Origin: Pluralibacter gergoviae ATCC 33028 = NBRC 105706 | GTDB taxonomy: Bacteria; Pseudomonadota; Gammaproteobacteria; Enterobacterales; Enterobacteriaceae | Assembly: GCF_001598855.1 (NCBI RefSeq) | Contig: NZ_BCZS01000011.1 | Coordinates: forward strand, 94,416 to 158,415 | Length of the DNA: 64,000 nt | Reading direction: 5' to 3' | Shown here: piece by piece, positions 1 through 12,085 of the stretch | How positions within the stretch are numbered: the stretch's first letter is position 1 | How the letters are laid out: each line of letters opens with the position of its first letter | The notes under the pieces: generated by a model | Databases searched by the model: none | Seen by the model: the letters and a program-made list of their open reading frames with translations, nothing else | What the model was told of the DNA's origin: nothing | Position numbers and translations under genes: made by a program

Positions 1-50
1 GCCGTCAGTAATCCTGCTGCAATACAGGTCCCAATCCAAAGCTTGCGCAT
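1..50 (-). CDS. rlpA: RlpA septal-ring lytic transglycosylase, N-terminal fragment
   Basis: Only the first 16 codons lie in the window; the rest continues past base 1. The visible start reads MRKLWIGTCIAAGLLTA, a basic n-region followed by a hydrophobic stretch, as in the lipoprotein signal of RlpA; the lipobox cysteine would lie just outside. RlpA is known as an outer-membrane lipoprotein that acts on denuded peptidoglycan at the septum. It directly follows rodA by 10 bases on the same strand, the usual mrdA-mrdB-rlpA order. The identification rests on position and this short N-terminus. Confidence 0.8.
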   Translation of the reverse strand, partial: MRKLWIGTCIAAGLLT

Positions 51-60
51 TGCGCACCCC

Positions 61-1173
61 TTATACGCTTTTCGACAACATTTTCCTGTGGGTATGAATC
101 GACATCACGATCCCAAACCCGGCCATCAGCACGATGAGGGCAGAGCCTCCGTAGCTGACCAGCGGCAGCGGAACGCCAACCACCGGCAGTATGCCACTCA
201 CCATACCAATATTCACGAAGACATAAACGAATAAAATCAACATTAAGCCGCCGGCCATCACCCGACCAAAGGTAGTTTGCGCCTGGGCGGCGATCACCAG
301 CCCGCGCATAATCAGCAGCACGTAGAGCGCGAGCAGGATCAGAATGCCGATAAGGCCCAGCTCTTCGGCCAGCACCGCGAAGATAAAGTCGGTGTGGCGC
401 TCGGGCAGAAACTCCAGCTGCGACTGGGTGCCGTGCAGCCACCCCTTGCCGCGCAGGCCGCCGGAGCCGATAGCGATTTTCGACTGAATAATATGATAGC
501 CCGCGCCGAGCGGATCGGTTTCCGGATCGAGCAGCATCATCACCCGCTGGCGCTGATAGTCGTGCATCAGGAAGAACCAGAGGATCGGGATAAATGCCGC
601 CACCAGCACCACCGCCACGCCGATAAGGCGCCAGCTCAGCCCGGCGAGGAACAGCACAAACAGGCCGGAGAGGGCAATGAGAATCGAGGTGCCGAGGTCC
701 GGCTGCGCCGCCACCAGCAGGGTCGGCAGGAAGATAAGCACCAGCGCGATGGCGGTATTTTTAAGCGTCGGCGGACAGACGTCGCGGTTGATAAAGCGCG
801 CCACCATCAGCGGCACGGCGATTTTGGCTATCTCCGAGGGCTGAAAGCGCACGATACCGAGGTCGAGCCAGCGCTGGGCGCCTTTCGAGATAGCCCCGAA
901 GGCGTCCACCGCCACCAGCAGAATGATACAGAAGATATACAGCCACGGCGCCCAGCCTTCATACACCCGGGGCGGGATCTGCGCCATCACTACCATGATG
1001 ACGAGACCCATGGCGATCTGGCCGATTTTGCGCTCCATCATCCCCATATCCTGGCCGCTGGCGCTCCAGATAACCAGCGCGCTGTAGGTCAGCAGCGCCA
1101 GCAGGATCAGCAGCATGGTGGGGTCGATATGGATTTTCTCCCACAGCGACTTTTTATTCGGATTGTCGGTCAT
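61..1173 (-). CDS. mrdB: RodA, SEDS peptidoglycan glycosyltransferase of the elongasome
   Basis: 370 residues, the same length as E. coli RodA. Polytopic membrane protein (about ten hydrophobic segments) that polymerises lipid II into glycan strands during side-wall growth, together with PBP2. The long extracytoplasmic loop contains [19 protein letters not shown]; its Asp falls at residue 262, the position of the catalytic aspartate of the SEDS family. The gene starts 2 bases after the mrdA stop, so the two are probably translationally linked, which fits the RodA-PBP2 complex. Confidence 0.97.
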   Translation of the reverse strand: MTDNPNKKSLWEKIHIDPTMLLILLALLTYSALVIWSASGQDMGMMERKIGQIAMGLVIMVVMAQIPPRVYEGWAPWLYIFCIILLVAVDAFGAISKGAQRWLDLGIVRFQPSEIAKIAVPLMVARFINRDVCPPTLKNTAIALVLIFLPTLLVAAQPDLGTSILIALSGLFVLFLAGLSWRLIGVAVVLVAAFIPILWFFLMHDYQRQRVMMLLDPETDPLGAGYHIIQSKIAIGSGGLRGKGWLHGTQSQLEFLPERHTDFIFAVLAEELGLIGILILLALYVLLIMRGLVIAAQAQTTFGRVMAGGLMLILFVYVFVNIGMVSGILPVVGVPLPLVSYGGSALIVLMAGFGIVMSIHTHRKMLSKSV

Positions 1174-1175
1174 GA

Positions 1176-3077
1176 TTATTGGTCCTCCGCCGCTGCAGCG
1201 GCCGGGGCTTCTGCAGGTAGAACGGTATTGTTATCGCCGAGCATAATGTGGTCGAGGATCTGGCGCATGATCGTGCCGACCGCCGGACCGGCGCCGCCGT
1301 TTTCGAGGATCATCGCCACCGCCACTTTCGGGTTATCGTAAGGCGCGAAGGCGGTCATCAGCTTATGATCGCGCAGGCGCTCGGCAATTTTATGGGCGTT
1401 ATAGGTTTCGTTGGCCTTCAGACCGAAGACCTGCGCAGTACCGGACTTGGCCGCCGCCCGGTAGGGTGCACCGGCGAAATACTTATGCGCCGTACCGTTC
1501 GGGCGGTTGGCCACGCCGTACATGCCGTCTTTGGCAATTTCCCAGAAGCCGGAGTGAATATCGCCGATGGGCAGTTCGGGCGGCTGCCGCCACGGAATGA
1601 GCTTGCCGTCTTCCCGGGTGCTGTACAGCAGATGCGGCACTTTGACCACGCCGTCGTTAATCAGGGTCATCAGCGCCTTGTTCATCTGAATCGGCGTGGC
1701 GGTCCAGTAGCCCTGGCCGATGCCCACCGGGATGGTGTCGCCCTGATACCAGGGCTTCTTAAAGCGCTTAAGTTTCCACTCGCGGGTTGGCATATTGCCG
1801 GAGCGCTCTTCGGAGAGATCGACGCCGGTATAGTGGCCATAGCCAAACTTGCCCATCCACTCCGAAAGGCGGTCAATACCCATGTCGTAGGCGACCTGGT
1901 AGAAGAAGGTATCCGCCGACTCCTCAAGCGCTTTAGTCACGTTCAAGCGGCCGTGCCCCCACTTTTTCCAGTCGCGGTAGCGCTTTTCAGAGCCGGGCAG
2001 CTGCCACCAGCCGGGATCGAACAGGCTGGTATTGCGGGTAATGACCCCGGCGCTGAGCGCCGAGACCGCCACGTAGGGCTTCACCGTCGAGGCGGGCGGG
2101 TAGACGCCCTGCGTCGCGCGGTTCACCAGCGGCGTATTGGGATCGTTGAGCAGCCCCGAGTAGTCCTTGCTGGAGATGCCGTCAACGAACAGGTTGGGAT
2201 CGTAGCTCGGCATCGACACCAGGGCCAGAATACCGCCCGAACGCGGATCGGTGACCACCACCGCCGCGCGGCTGCCGGCCAGCAGCGTTTCGATATACTG
2301 CTGCAGCTGCAGATCGAGAGTCAGATAGATATCGTGCCCGGCCTGGGGCGGCACCTCTTTCAGCTGGCGAATGACCCGGCCGCGGTTGTTGACTTCAACC
2401 TCTTCATAGCCGGTCTGGCCGTGGAGGACATCTTCGTAATAGCGCTCAATGCCGAGCTTGCCGATATCGTGGGTAGCGGCATAGTTGGCGAGCTTATTCT
2501 CTTTATCGAGGCGCTCCACGTCTTTGTCGTTGATTTTCGACACGTAGCCAATGACGTGGGTCAGGGCGGAGCCGAACGGATAGTAGCGGCGCTTGTAGCC
2601 CTTCACTTCCACGCCGGGAAAGCGGTACTGATTCACGGAGAAGCGGGCAACCTGCACTTCGCTGAGGTTTATTTTCAGCGGAATAGAGGTAAAGCGGTGC
2701 GAACGGGCGCGCTCTTTTTTAAAGTTGGCAATATCGTCGTCGGTCAGGTCGACAACGCTGCGCAGATCGTTGAGCGTCTGCTGGAGGTTATCGACCTTCT
2801 CCGGCATCACTTCCAGCTGATAAATGGTGCGGTTAAGCGCCAGCGGCGTGCCGTTGCGGTCATAGATAATGCCGCGGCTGGGGGCAATCGGCACCAGCTT
2901 AATGCGGTTTTCGTTTGAACGCGTCTGATAGTCGGTAAAGCGCACAATCTGCAGATTATAGAGGTTGGCGATCAGCACGCCGGTGAGCACCAAAATCCCC
3001 AAAAAGGCGACCACCGCCCGGCGTACAAACAACGCGGACTCAGCACTATAGTCGCGAAAAGAATTCTGTAATTTCAT
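1176..3077 (-). CDS. mrdA: Penicillin-binding protein 2 (peptidoglycan transpeptidase)
   Basis: 633 residues, equal to E. coli PBP2. A short cytoplasmic N-terminus and one membrane anchor (about residues 21-42) are followed by the pedestal/dimerisation domain and the transpeptidase domain. The SxxK active-site motif is in [10 protein letters not shown] near residue 330, and the KSGTAQ motif ([10 protein letters not shown]) lies in the last fifth. The enzyme crosslinks side-wall peptidoglycan in the periplasm with RodA, encoded next. It is the target of mecillinam. The C-terminus is a low-complexity Ala/Glu tail ([12 protein letters not shown]), as is common in this protein. Confidence 0.97.
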   Translation of the reverse strand: MKLQNSFRDYSAESALFVRRAVVAFLGILVLTGVLIANLYNLQIVRFTDYQTRSNENRIKLVPIAPSRGIIYDRNGTPLALNRTIYQLEVMPEKVDNLQQTLNDLRSVVDLTDDDIANFKKERARSHRFTSIPLKINLSEVQVARFSVNQYRFPGVEVKGYKRRYYPFGSALTHVIGYVSKINDKDVERLDKENKLANYAATHDIGKLGIERYYEDVLHGQTGYEEVEVNNRGRVIRQLKEVPPQAGHDIYLTLDLQLQQYIETLLAGSRAAVVVTDPRSGGILALVSMPSYDPNLFVDGISSKDYSGLLNDPNTPLVNRATQGVYPPASTVKPYVAVSALSAGVITRNTSLFDPGWWQLPGSEKRYRDWKKWGHGRLNVTKALEESADTFFYQVAYDMGIDRLSEWMGKFGYGHYTGVDLSEERSGNMPTREWKLKRFKKPWYQGDTIPVGIGQGYWTATPIQMNKALMTLINDGVVKVPHLLYSTREDGKLIPWRQPPELPIGDIHSGFWEIAKDGMYGVANRPNGTAHKYFAGAPYRAAAKSGTAQVFGLKANETYNAHKIAERLRDHKLMTAFAPYDNPKVAVAMILENGGAGPAVGTIMRQILDHIMLGDNNTVLPAEAPAAAAAEDQ

Positions 3078-3107
3078 CCGCTGCTTAATCTTCTGACCTG
3101 GTCATCA

Positions 3108-3575
3108 TTACTCGCGATGGTATGGATGGTTGGTGGTGATGCTCCACGCCCGGTAGAGGCTCTCTGCCACCAGCACCCGCACCAGCGGATGGGGCAGCGT
3201 CAGCGCGGAGAGGGACCAGCTCTGCTCGGCGGCGGCTTTACAGGCGGGGGAGAGTCCCTCGGGACCGCCCACAAGCAGGCTCACGTCGCGGCCATCCTGC
3301 TTCCAGCGCTCCAGCTCGACCGCCAGCTGCGGCGTGTCCCAGGGTTTGCCCGGAATATCGAGGGTCACGATGCGGTTTTTGCCGGCAGCGGCCAGCATCA
3401 GCTCGCCCTCTTTGTCGAGGATGCGCTTAATATCGGCGTTTTTACCGCGCTTGCCGGCGGGAATTTCCACCAGCTCAAACGGCATATCCTTCGGAAAGCG
3501 GCGCAAATATTCGCTAAAGCCGGTCTGTACCCAGTCCGGCATTTTGGTGCCTACGGCGACGAGCTGCAGCTTCAC
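3108..3575 (-). CDS. rlmH: 23S rRNA pseudouridine-1915 N3-methyltransferase RlmH
   Basis: 155 residues, the typical RlmH length. SPOUT-class methyltransferase that methylates the pseudouridine at position 1915 of 23S rRNA on the assembled 70S ribosome. The SAM-binding knot contains [11 protein letters not shown], and the C-terminal end has the family-typical NHPYHRE tail, which contributes to catalysis and ribosome binding. It lies 3 bases downstream of rsfS and 30 bases upstream of mrdA, in the same transcription direction. Confidence 0.97.
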   Translation of the reverse strand: MKLQLVAVGTKMPDWVQTGFSEYLRRFPKDMPFELVEIPAGKRGKNADIKRILDKEGELMLAAAGKNRIVTLDIPGKPWDTPQLAVELERWKQDGRDVSLLVGGPEGLSPACKAAAEQSWSLSALTLPHPLVRVLVAESLYRAWSITTNHPYHRE

Positions 3576-3578
3576 CCG

Positions 3579-4106
<528 letters not shown>

Positions 4107-4760
4107 TCAATGCCCGGCGTGACGATAGAGGCCCTGCTGCTCAATGTAGGTCAGCACGCTCTCCGGCAGCATCCCGCTGCAGGACTCTCCCCGCTCAAGA
4201 TGCTCGCGAATGAGCGTGGCGGAAATATTGAACCACGGCGTCTCCGCCAGGTAGATTTTCCCCGCCGGGGTACGGTGCAGATCTTCTGCGCTATGGGTCA
4301 GGTGGCGGTCAAGCCAGGCCTGATGCGCATCCTCTTTCATCGTCAGCGTATAGCCGGGGCGGCGGCATACCAGCAGATGGGCATTGTCGAGAATGCTTTC
4401 GTAATCGTGCCACGAAGGAAAGTTCAGCAGCGAGTCCTGGCCGATAATAAAGGCCAGCGGCTGCTCCGGGCCCTGCTCGGCGCGCCAGGCCTTGAGCGTC
4501 TCGGAAGTGTAGGAGGGCGTTTCGCGCTTAAGTTCGCGCTCATCAAGGGAAAACAGCGGCTTATCGGCGATCGCCAGCTCAAGCATGTGCTTGCGCTGGT
4601 CGCTGGTCGCCTCCGGCTGCGGGCGGTGCGGCGGAACGTTGTTCGGCATCACGATCACCCGCGAGAGGCCAATCAGGTTGGCGAGGATCTCTACGGGCTT
4701 GAGGTGGCCATAGTGCACTGGATCGAACGTACCGCCATACATGGCCTTAAGAACGGTCAT
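4107..4760 (-). CDS. nadD: Nicotinate-mononucleotide adenylyltransferase
   Basis: 217 residues from the ATG at 4760; an in-frame extension to 4823 overlaps holA and is not supported. NadD adenylates nicotinic acid mononucleotide to deamido-NAD in NAD biosynthesis. The nucleotidyltransferase signature [16 protein letters not shown] is at the N-terminus, and the second ATP-binding motif [11 protein letters not shown] is near the C-terminus. It starts one base after the holA stop, so translation is probably coupled to holA. Confidence 0.97.
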   Translation of the reverse strand: MTVLKAMYGGTFDPVHYGHLKPVEILANLIGLSRVIVMPNNVPPHRPQPEATSDQRKHMLELAIADKPLFSLDERELKRETPSYTSETLKAWRAEQGPEQPLAFIIGQDSLLNFPSWHDYESILDNAHLLVCRRPGYTLTMKEDAHQAWLDRHLTHSAEDLHRTPAGKIYLAETPWFNISATLIREHLERGESCSGMLPESVLTYIEQQGLYRHAGH

Positions 4761-4761
4761 A

Positions 4762-5796
4762 TTATCCTTCGAAAAAAATATCGGGCAACGTCTTGTGGCA
4801 CAGCAGCAGAGAGAGACTCTCAAGCTCTGCCCAGACGGACTGACCGTAATCCTGCTTGAGGGTCAGCTCGGTCTGCGTCAGCAGGGAAACCGCGTGCCGC
4901 AGCTGTTCCTGGCTTAAGCGGTTAAGGGCTTCGGTAAATAGCGGGCGGCGGTTTTGCCACACCCGGTGCTTATCAAACAGCGCCCGCAGGGGCGTGCTGA
5001 CCGACTGACGCTTCATATTGACCAGCAGCAGCAGCTCGCGCTGCAGGGTGCGCAGCAGGATAACCGGCTCGCTGCCCTCCTGGCGCAGCTGCTGCAGAAT
5101 GTGCAGCGCGCGTTTGCTCTTGCCGGCCAGCAGCGCGTCCAGCCAGTGGAACGGCGTGAAGTGGGCGGCGTCATTAACCGCCTGCTCTACCCGGGGCAGC
5201 GTCAGCTTGCCGTCCGGCCACAGCAGCGAAAGCCGCTCCAGAGCCTGGGCCAGCGCCAGCAGATTGCCTTCATAGCAGTAGCAGAGTAGCTGGCTTGCGG
5301 CATCGTCGAGCTGCAGCTTGTGCTGCTTCGCCCTTGCCGCCAGCCAGCGCGGCAGCTGGGCCTGCTCCGGCGTCTGGCAGGAGACCAGCACCGCGCGGTT
5401 GGCCAGCGCCTTGATCCAGGCCGCGTTCTCCTGCGCTTTGGTGAGCTTGTTGCCGCGGACGATCAGCAGCAGATCGTCGTGCAGCAGAGCGACGAGCGCG
5501 GCCAGCTGTTCATTAATGGCGGCATTGGGGCCGTTGTCCGGCAGCAGCAGCATCAGGGTCTGGCGGCTGGAAAACAGGCTGCGCTCCTGGCTCATGGCGA
5601 GCAGGGCATTCCAGTCGGTGCTGGCGTCAATAGCAACGGTGTGGTGCTCCTCAAAGCCCTGCGCGTTCGCGGCGTGGCGAACGGCATCCTGACTTTCCTG
5701 AAGCAGAAGCGGATCGTTACCCAACAGCAGATACGCCGCGCGCAGCCCTTCAGAGAGCTGCGCGCGGAGTTGTTCAGGGTACAGCCGAATCATCAC
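4762..5796 (-). CDS. holA: DNA polymerase III delta subunit
   Basis: 344 residues, one more than in E. coli. HolA is the wrench subunit of the clamp loader that opens the beta ring. The N-terminus [23 protein letters not shown] and the sequence [13 protein letters not shown] match the delta family, whose AAA-like fold lacks a functional ATPase site. It overlaps the lptE stop by 4 bases and abuts nadD, making a tight lptE-holA-nadD cluster downstream of leuS. Confidence 0.97.
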   Translation of the reverse strand: MMIRLYPEQLRAQLSEGLRAAYLLLGNDPLLLQESQDAVRHAANAQGFEEHHTVAIDASTDWNALLAMSQERSLFSSRQTLMLLLPDNGPNAAINEQLAALVALLHDDLLLIVRGNKLTKAQENAAWIKALANRAVLVSCQTPEQAQLPRWLAARAKQHKLQLDDAASQLLCYCYEGNLLALAQALERLSLLWPDGKLTLPRVEQAVNDAAHFTPFHWLDALLAGKSKRALHILQQLRQEGSEPVILLRTLQRELLLLVNMKRQSVSTPLRALFDKHRVWQNRRPLFTEALNRLSQEQLRHAVSLLTQTELTLKQDYGQSVWAELESLSLLLCHKTLPDIFFEG

Positions 5797-6380
5797 TCGC
5801 CCGTAATGGTGGGAACGCGTGCTTTCGCCGGCGCCGCAGGCGAGATATCAGAGGTATTTCCGCTCTCGCGGGCCTCTTCAGCATCGGCAACCTTGACGCT
5901 CGGCAGCTGGCGGATCAGCTGTTCGGCGGCGCGATCGTACATCTCTTTGATGATCATGTCTTTTTCCGCATCCTTCGCCAGCGCTTTCTGCGGGTTGTCG
6001 AAGTAGGAGCGGTAGACCTTGGTCTTCAGCGGATAGATATCGTGACCCGGGATCAGCACGCTGGCGGTGACGGTCATCACCATCTGGTACTCCGCCGTAT
6101 CGCCGTTCTGGAAGATAGAGGCGGTGTCTTCATTGATGGAGGCGCCGCCCATGCGCAGAGACGGAATGTCTTTACGTACCGAACTGCCTTCGACGATTTC
6201 GACGTTGCTCAGGCGCAGCTGGTTGCGCACCGCGCGGCTCAGCGGCCCGTTGGGGTCACCGGAAACAAAGATCAGTTTTCGCATGTTGTCGGGCACCTGA
6301 GTGGTACTGCGCAGGTGCCAGCCGCAACCGGCGGTAACGAGTACCGCCACAGATAACAAGAGTGATGTCAGAATGCGCAC
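5793..6380 (-). CDS. lptE: LPS-assembly lipoprotein LptE
   Basis: 195 residues. LptE plugs the LptD barrel in the outer membrane and takes part in the final step of LPS export. The signal peptide ends in a lipobox VTAGC (lipidated Cys near residue 19), followed by [11 protein letters not shown] as in E. coli. The C-terminal tail (residues about 165-195) is a Ser/Ala/Pro-rich disordered extension, which is the variable part of the family. The stop overlaps holA by 4 bases and the start follows leuS by 14 bases. Confidence 0.96.
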   Translation of the reverse strand: MRILTSLLLSVAVLVTAGCGWHLRSTTQVPDNMRKLIFVSGDPNGPLSRAVRNQLRLSNVEIVEGSSVRKDIPSLRMGGASINEDTASIFQNGDTAEYQMVMTVTASVLIPGHDIYPLKTKVYRSYFDNPQKALAKDAEKDMIIKEMYDRAAEQLIRQLPSVKVADAEEARESGNTSDISPAAPAKARVPTITGE

Positions 6381-6394
6381 GTTTCCTCCCGCGC

Positions 6395-8977
6395 TTAGCC
6401 TACGACCAGATTGAGCAGTTTGCCCGGAACGTAAATGACTTTACGCACGGTCACGCCATCCAGATATTTCGCAACCAGATGCTCCTGGCCTGCGCGTTCA
6501 CGTACCTGATCTTCTGTTGCATCCACCGGTACGGTGATTTTACCACGTACTTTACCGTTAACCTGCACGACCACGAGAGTGCTGTTTTCCACCATCGCTT
6601 TATCGTCGGCAACCGGCCACGGCGCGCAGTCGATATCGCCTTCGCCGCCCAGCTCCTGCCACAGGGTGAAGCTGGCGTGCGGGGTGAACGGATTGAGCAT
6701 GCGAACCACTGCCAGCAGCGCTTCCTGCATCAGGGCGCGATCCTGCTCGCCCTCAAGCGGGGCTTTCGCCAGCTTGTTCATCAGCTCCATGATTGCCGCA
6801 ATTGCGGTGTTGAAAGTCTGACGACGACCGATATCATCGCTGACTTTGGCAATCGTTTTGTGAACGTCGCGGCGTAGGGCCTGTTGATCTTCGCTGAGGG
6901 CATCAACGTCGAGGGCGGCAACCGGGCCTTTGGCAACGTGCTCGTAAACCAGTTTCCAGACGCGCTTAAGGAAGCGGTTAGCGCCTTCCACGCCCGATTC
7001 CTGCCACTCCAGCGTCATATCGGCCGGGGAGGCGAACATCATAAACAGGCGCACGGTATCGGCGCCGTAGCGCTCCACCATCTCCTGCGGGTCGATGCCG
7101 TTATTCTTCGACTTCGACATTTTGCTCATGCCAGTGTAGACCAGCTCATGGCCCGCGGCGTCCTTCGCCTTCACGATGCGGCCCTTGTCGTCGCGCTCAA
7201 CGATGGCCTCTTTCGGGGAGACCCAGTTGCGCTCGCCGTTCTGACCGACGTAGTAGAAGGCGTCTGCCAGCACCATGCCCTGGCACAGCAGCTGTTTTGC
7301 CGGCTCGTCGGAGTTGACCATGCCCGCGTCGCGCATCAGCTTGTGGAAGAAGCGGAAATAGAGCAGGTGCATAATGGCGTGTTCAATGCCGCCGATATAG
7401 ATATCGACCGGCAGCCAGTAGTTGGCCGCTTTTTCGTCCAGCATGCCTTTATCGTACTGCGGGCAAGTGTAGCGCGCGTAGTACCAGGAGGACTCCATAA
7501 AGGTGTCGAAAGTATCGGTTTCGCGCAGCGCCGGCTGGCCGTTAACGGTGGTTTTCGCCCACTCGGGATCGGCTTTAATCGGGCTGGTGATGCCGTCCAT
7601 TACCACGTCTTCCGGCAGGATAACCGGCAGCTGGTCGGCAGGCGTCGGCATGACGGTGCCGTCTTCGAGGGTGACCATCGGAATTGGTGCCCCCCAGTAG
7701 CGCTGGCGGGACACGCCCCAGTCGCGCAGGCGGTAGTTGACCTTACGCTCGCCCACGCCCATTTCAGCCAGACGATCGGCAATGGCGTTGAAGCCTGCGT
7801 CGAAGCTCAGGCCGCTGAACTCGCCGGAGTTAAACAGGGTGCCTTTTTCAGTCAACGCCTGTTCAGAGAGGTCCGGCTCGCTGCCGTCGGCATTGAGAAT
7901 AACCGGCTTGATGGTCAGACCGTATTTGCGGGCGAACTCGTAGTCGCGCTGGTCGTGACCCGGAACGGCCATCACGGCGCCGGTGCCGTACTCCATCAGC
8001 ACGAAGTTAGCTGCCCACACCGGGATTTCTTCGCCGGTGAGTGGGTGAACGGCCTTAAAGCCGGTGTCGATGCCTTTCTTCTCCATCGTTGCCATGTCGG
8101 CTTCGGCAACTTTGGTGTTGCGGCACTCGTCAATAAATGCTGCCAGTTCAGGATTATTCGCCGCAGCCTGCTGGGCCAGCGGGTGGCCCGCTGCGACCGC
8201 CAGGTAGGTGGCGCCCATAAAGGTGTCCGGGCGGGTGGTGTAGACCGTCAGCGTATCGGCGTATTTTTTGACGTCGAAAGTGATTTCCACGCCTTCAGAG
8301 CGGCCGATCCAGTTGCGCTGCATGGTCTTAACCGTGTCCGGCCAGTGGTCGAGCGTGTCAAGATCGTTGAGCAGTTCGTCGGCATAGGCGGTGATTTTAA
8401 TAAACCACTGCGGGATCTCTTTGCGCTCAACCTTGGTATCGCAGCGCCAGCAGCAGCCGTCGATCACCTGCTCGTTGGCCAGTACGGTCTGGTCGTTCGG
8501 GCACCAGTTAACGGCAGAGGTCTTTTTATACACCAGGCCTTTTTTATACAGCTCGGTGAAGAACTGCTGCTCCCAGCGGTAGTATTCTGGGGTACAGGTC
8601 GCCAGCTCGCGGCTCCAGTCATAGCCGAAGCCCAGCATTTTGAGCTGGTTTTTCATGTAGGCGATGTTGTCGTAGGTCCACGGCGCAGGCGCGGTGTTGT
8701 TTTTTACCGCAGCACCCTCTGCCGGCAGGCCGAACGCATCCCAGCCGATCGGCTGCAGGACATTCTTGCCCAGCATGCGCTGGTAGCGCGCGATCACGTC
8801 ACCGATGGTGTAGTTACGCACGTGGCCCATGTGTAGGCGGCCAGAAGGATAGGGTAGCATCGACAGGCAGTAATATTTTTCTTTGCTGTTGTCTTCGGTC
8901 ACTTCAAATGTGCGCTTTTCGTCCCAGTGTTGCTGGACTTTCGATTCTATCTCTTCCGGGCGGTATTGCTCTTGCAT
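6395..8977 (-). CDS. leuS: Leucyl-tRNA synthetase
   Basis: 860 residues from the ATG at 8977, equal to E. coli LeuS; a longer reading to 9067 adds 30 residues that do not belong to the family. Class I synthetase charging tRNA-Leu in the cytoplasm. The HIGH motif appears as PSGRLHMGH near residue 50, the KMSKS loop as [11 protein letters not shown] near residue 620, and the CP1 editing domain lies between. First gene of the leuS-lptE-holA-nadD cluster; a leuW tRNA-Leu gene lies about 12 kb away at 20946-21030. Confidence 0.98.
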   Translation of the reverse strand: MQEQYRPEEIESKVQQHWDEKRTFEVTEDNSKEKYYCLSMLPYPSGRLHMGHVRNYTIGDVIARYQRMLGKNVLQPIGWDAFGLPAEGAAVKNNTAPAPWTYDNIAYMKNQLKMLGFGYDWSRELATCTPEYYRWEQQFFTELYKKGLVYKKTSAVNWCPNDQTVLANEQVIDGCCWRCDTKVERKEIPQWFIKITAYADELLNDLDTLDHWPDTVKTMQRNWIGRSEGVEITFDVKKYADTLTVYTTRPDTFMGATYLAVAAGHPLAQQAAANNPELAAFIDECRNTKVAEADMATMEKKGIDTGFKAVHPLTGEEIPVWAANFVLMEYGTGAVMAVPGHDQRDYEFARKYGLTIKPVILNADGSEPDLSEQALTEKGTLFNSGEFSGLSFDAGFNAIADRLAEMGVGERKVNYRLRDWGVSRQRYWGAPIPMVTLEDGTVMPTPADQLPVILPEDVVMDGITSPIKADPEWAKTTVNGQPALRETDTFDTFMESSWYYARYTCPQYDKGMLDEKAANYWLPVDIYIGGIEHAIMHLLYFRFFHKLMRDAGMVNSDEPAKQLLCQGMVLADAFYYVGQNGERNWVSPKEAIVERDDKGRIVKAKDAAGHELVYTGMSKMSKSKNNGIDPQEMVERYGADTVRLFMMFASPADMTLEWQESGVEGANRFLKRVWKLVYEHVAKGPVAALDVDALSEDQQALRRDVHKTIAKVSDDIGRRQTFNTAIAAIMELMNKLAKAPLEGEQDRALMQEALLAVVRMLNPFTPHASFTLWQELGGEGDIDCAPWPVADDKAMVENSTLVVVQVNGKVRGKITVPVDATEDQVRERAGQEHLVAKYLDGVTVRKVIYVPGKLLNLVVG

Positions 8978-9192
8978 GGCAGCCAGTGGTCCTGTTTTCA
9001 ATACAGCTACATATGTAGCCAATGGATGTGATATTGCAGATCCGCATAGCATAGCCCAAACGTGCACGTCACAACAGCCTTTCGCGCACTGCGCGCGGGC
9101 GTTTATTTAACGACAGTGTGGACTCTCGGACAATTCCACGGGCGAATAAGGTCTATTATTAGAGGACGTTAACCGACCGGGAGAGGAAAACA

Positions 9193-9675
9193 ATGAACAA
9201 GGTTGCTCAATACTACCGCGAGCTGGTGGCGTCATTGTCGGAGAAGCTGCAGGGCGGCGATCGCGACATTGACGCGCTGGTGGAGCGGGCGAGGGAAGAC
9301 GCTAAGCAGACCGGCGAGTTGACGGACGCGGAGCGGGACCAGCTGTTTCGCGCGGTGCGCCGCGATCTGGAGGAGTTTGCCCTCAGCTATCAGGAGAGCC
9401 AGGATGAGCTGCAGGACAGCGTCTTTATGCGGGTGATTAAGGAGAGTATCTGGCAGCAGCTGGCGGACATTACTGATAAGACCCAGCTCGAGTGGCGCGA
9501 GGTGTTTCAGGACTTAAACCACCACGGCGTTTACCACAGCGGTGAGGTGGTCGGCCTGGGTAATCTGGTGTGCGAGAAGTGCCACTTTCACCTGGCGATG
9601 TACTCCCCGGAAGTGCTGCCGCTGTGCCCGAAGTGCGGCCACGATCAGTTTCAGAGGAGGGCGTTTGAGCCTTAA
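9193..9675 (+). CDS. ybeL: YbeL, DUF1451 zinc-ribbon protein
   Basis: 160 residues, the same length as E. coli YbeL. Function is not established. The first two thirds are highly charged and helical (MNKVAQYYRELVASLSEKLQ onward); the C-terminus carries a zinc ribbon made of CEKCHFHL and CPKCGHD, two CxxC pairs about 18 residues apart. It is transcribed divergently from leuS. A GGGAGAGG ribosome-binding region precedes the ATG. Confidence 0.93.
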   Translation: MNKVAQYYRELVASLSEKLQGGDRDIDALVERAREDAKQTGELTDAERDQLFRAVRRDLEEFALSYQESQDELQDSVFMRVIKESIWQQLADITDKTQLEWREVFQDLNHHGVYHSGEVVGLGNLVCEKCHFHLAMYSPEVLPLCPKCGHDQFQRRAFEP

Positions 9676-9683
9676 GTAAAAGC

Positions 9684-9760
9684 GCCTCTCCGTAGGAGAG
9701 GCTGGTGTTTGCGCCCTCTCCCCGTCGGAGAGGGCCGGGGGAGGGCATCAGGCGACTCGG
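9684..9760. repeat. Two adjacent hairpins, REP-like intergenic repeat
   Basis: Between the convergent ends of ybeL and gltL there are two inverted repeats: GCCTCTCC/GGAGAGGC (9684-9702) and GCCCTCTCC/GGAGAGGGC (9713-9735), followed by a G-rich stretch. The second has the look of the CCCTCTCC-type intergenic palindromes that are scattered through Enterobacter and Klebsiella genomes; it may also help stop transcription from both sides. No T-run follows, so it is not a standard intrinsic terminator. Confidence 0.6.
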
Positions 9761-9777
9761 CCTTGCCCCGCAATCCG

Positions 9778-10503
9778 TCAGTGCAAAATCTTCGCCAGAA
9801 AGTCCTTCGCCCGGTCCGACTGCGGATTATTAAAGAAGTCGTCCTTATTGGAATCCTCGACGATCTTGCCCTCATCCATAAAGATCACCCGGTTCGCCAC
9901 CTTGCGGGCGAAACCCATTTCGTGGGTCACTACCATCATGGTCATGCCGGAGTTGGCCAGTTCAACCATCACGTCGAGCACTTCGTTGATCATTTCCGGA
10001 TCCAGCGCCGAGGTGGGTTCGTCGAACAGCATCGCTACCGGATCCATGCACAGGGCGCGGGCAATGGCTACGCGCTGCTGCTGGCCGCCGGAGAGCTGGG
10101 CCGGGAACTTATTGGCGTGGGCGGAGAGCCCGACGCGCTCCAGCAGCTTTAGCCCTTTCTCGCGGGCGGCAGCCTTATCGCGCTTGAGCACTTTTACCTG
10201 CGCCAGGGTCAGGTTTTCCACGATGGAGAGATGCGGGAACAGCTCAAAGTGCTGGAACACCATCCCGACGTGAGAGCGCAGCTTCGCCAGATTGGTTTTT
10301 TTATCGTTGACCTTTGTGCCGTTGACGGTGATCTCGCCCTTTTGCACCGGCTCCAGGCCGTTAACGGTCTTAATCAGGGTCGATTTTCCGGAGCCGGAAG
10401 GGCCGCAGACCACCACCACTTCGCCTTTTTTCACTTCGGTGGAACAGTCGGTCAGCACCTGAAAGTGGCCATACCATTTAGAAATATTTTTCAGGGAAAT
10501 CAT
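9778..10503 (-). CDS. gltL: Glutamate/aspartate ABC importer ATPase GltL
   Basis: 241 residues, full length. Cytoplasmic ATPase of the GltIJKL importer. Walker [10 protein letters not shown] (near residue 35), signature LSGGQQQR (near 135) and Walker [14 protein letters not shown] (near 160) are all intact. Last gene of the operon; its start codon overlaps the gltK stop by one base. Confidence 0.97.
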   Translation of the reverse strand: MISLKNISKWYGHFQVLTDCSTEVKKGEVVVVCGPSGSGKSTLIKTVNGLEPVQKGEITVNGTKVNDKKTNLAKLRSHVGMVFQHFELFPHLSIVENLTLAQVKVLKRDKAAAREKGLKLLERVGLSAHANKFPAQLSGGQQQRVAIARALCMDPVAMLFDEPTSALDPEMINEVLDVMVELANSGMTMMVVTHEMGFARKVANRVIFMDEGKIVEDSNKDDFFNNPQSDRAKDFLAKILH

Positions 10504-11177
10504 TATACGGTCCTTCTCTTCAAGTAGCTGACCAGCAGGGATGCACTAAGGCTGATAACAAAATAGACGGCGCCGGCAAACAGGATCATTTCAACCTGGG
10601 TGCCGTCGCGCTCGCCGATGGTGGAAGCGGTGCGGAAGAAGTCCGCCAGGCTCAGGACGTACACCAGGGAGGTATCCTGGAACAGCACGATGCCCTGCGT
10701 GAGCAGCAGCGGCACCATGGCGCGGAAGGCCTGCGGCAGAATGATCAGCCGCATCGACTGGCCGTGGGTCATGCCCAGCGCTAGGGCGGCGTTACTCTGC
10801 CCGCGTGAGACGCTCTGGATCCCGGCGCGGATAATCTCCGAGTAGTAGGCCGCCTCAAACATCGAGAAGGCCACCATCGCCGACACCAGCCGGATATCGG
10901 CTTTCGGCGACAGGCCCAGCACGTTCTGCAGAAAGCCCGGTACGATCAGATAGAACCACAGCAGCACCATCACCAGCGGAATGGAGCGAAAGACGTTGAC
11001 GTAGGCGGTGGCGAACCACGCCAGCGGTTTCAGCGGCGACAGGCGCATCACCGCCAGCAGGGTGCCCCAGACGATGCCGACGACGATCGCGGTGACGGTG
11101 ATCTTCAGGGTGATCAGCAGCCCGTCCAGCAGGTAGGGCATTGAAGGAACGATGGAGCTCCAGTCAAAATCGTGCAT
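10503..11177 (-). CDS. gltK: Glutamate/aspartate ABC importer permease GltK
   Basis: 224 residues with about five membrane segments of the HisM/ArtM permease type. The cytoplasmic coupling loop is visible as the segment [23 protein letters not shown], which docks on GltL. It pairs with GltJ to form the membrane channel. The gene overlaps both gltJ and gltL by one base, so the three are probably translated together. Confidence 0.97.
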   Translation of the reverse strand: MHDFDWSSIVPSMPYLLDGLLITLKITVTAIVVGIVWGTLLAVMRLSPLKPLAWFATAYVNVFRSIPLVMVLLWFYLIVPGFLQNVLGLSPKADIRLVSAMVAFSMFEAAYYSEIIRAGIQSVSRGQSNAALALGMTHGQSMRLIILPQAFRAMVPLLLTQGIVLFQDTSLVYVLSLADFFRTASTIGERDGTQVEMILFAGAVYFVISLSASLLVSYLKRRTV

Positions 11178-11917
11178 TATTTGCCTCCCATATTGCCCGG
11201 CAGGCGAATTTTGCGTTCAACCAGGTTCATCGCCAGCATAATGATGGCGTTAATCAGCACGTAGGCCAGGGTGATAGCGGTAAAGGACTCCCACGCGTGG
11301 GCCGAGTAGTCCAGCAGCTTGCCCGCCTGGGCGGCCATGTCCACCAGCCCGATGGTGGAGGCGATGGCCGAGTTCTTCACCAGGTTCATCATCTCTGAGG
11401 TCATCGGCGGGACGATCACGCGGTAGGCGTTGGGCAGCAGCACGTAGCGGTAGGTCTGCGGCAGAGTCAGCCCCATCGCCAGCCCGGCGTTCTTCTGGCC
11501 GCGCGGCAGCGACTGGATCGCGGCGCGTACCTGCTCGCAGACGCGGGCGGCGGTAAACAGACCGAGGCAGAGCATCGAGGAGACGAAGAACTGAATGTTC
11601 GGATCCAGCTCCGCCTTGAACCACATGCCGATATTTTCCGGCAGCAGTTCGGGGACCACCAGATACCAGGTAAAGAACTGCACGATCAGCGGTACGTTGC
11701 GGAACAGCTCCACGTAGAGGGTGCCGATACCGGAAAGAAAGCGGTTCGGGACGGTACGCAGGATGCCAAACAGCGAGCCGACGAGGAAGGCGATGATCCA
11801 GGCCGTGACCGACAGGGCGACGGTGACCTGGAATCCGCTCCACAGCCAGCCGAGATAGGTGGTGTTGCCGAACGGGGCCTCCTGCAGGAAGATGCCCCAA
11901 TTCCAGTCGATTGACAT
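11177..11917 (-). CDS. gltJ: Glutamate/aspartate ABC importer permease GltJ
   Basis: 246 residues, second permease subunit of the GltIJKL system. Its coupling loop is [23 protein letters not shown]. It lies about 155 bases after gltI, with the SroC RNA and its terminator between, so gltJKL expression depends on read-through from the gltI promoter. Confidence 0.97.
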   Translation of the reverse strand: MSIDWNWGIFLQEAPFGNTTYLGWLWSGFQVTVALSVTAWIIAFLVGSLFGILRTVPNRFLSGIGTLYVELFRNVPLIVQFFTWYLVVPELLPENIGMWFKAELDPNIQFFVSSMLCLGLFTAARVCEQVRAAIQSLPRGQKNAGLAMGLTLPQTYRYVLLPNAYRVIVPPMTSEMMNLVKNSAIASTIGLVDMAAQAGKLLDYSAHAWESFTAITLAYVLINAIIMLAMNLVERKIRLPGNMGGK

Positions 11918-11929
11918 AAATAAACTCCG

Positions 11930-11953
11930 AAAAAAAGGGTAGCAGCGCTACCC
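11930..11953 (-). terminator. Intrinsic terminator of SroC between gltI and gltJ
   Basis: On the minus strand GGGTAGC, a 3-base loop and GCTACCC are followed by seven T residues. It sits about 13 bases before the gltJ start, so it both forms the 3' end of SroC and attenuates gltJKL. Confidence 0.9.
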
Positions 11954-12085
11954 TCGAAGACTGCTAAGGAAAACTTATTTTCGCGGCCGGTGGGGAACGG
12001 CCACCCGCCGTATAGTCTGTCCGTTTTTCCCCGCAGTCGGGAGGGCAGGAGTCCCGCCCATCGTTGTTTTAATTAGTTAAGCGCT
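11930..12085 (-). ncRNA. sroC: SroC, sponge RNA from the gltI 3' UTR
   Basis: The gltI-gltJ spacer carries a G/C-rich structured sequence ending in a strong intrinsic terminator, exactly where SroC is encoded in E. coli and Salmonella. There SroC is cut by RNase E from the gltI mRNA near its stop codon and triggers decay of the small RNA GcvB. The 5' end given here is approximate, because it comes from processing, not from a promoter. Identity is by position, length and terminator. Confidence 0.8.

Noticed and set aside
277..2918. Long plus-strand ORFs opposite rodA and mrdA
   Set aside because: They lie antisense to well-conserved genes, are rich in His/Gln/Arg as shadows of GC-rich genes are, and have no RBS or family likeness.
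8978..9067. 30-residue N-terminal extension of LeuS
   Set aside because: Not in the family; the ATG at 8977 gives the exact E. coli length.
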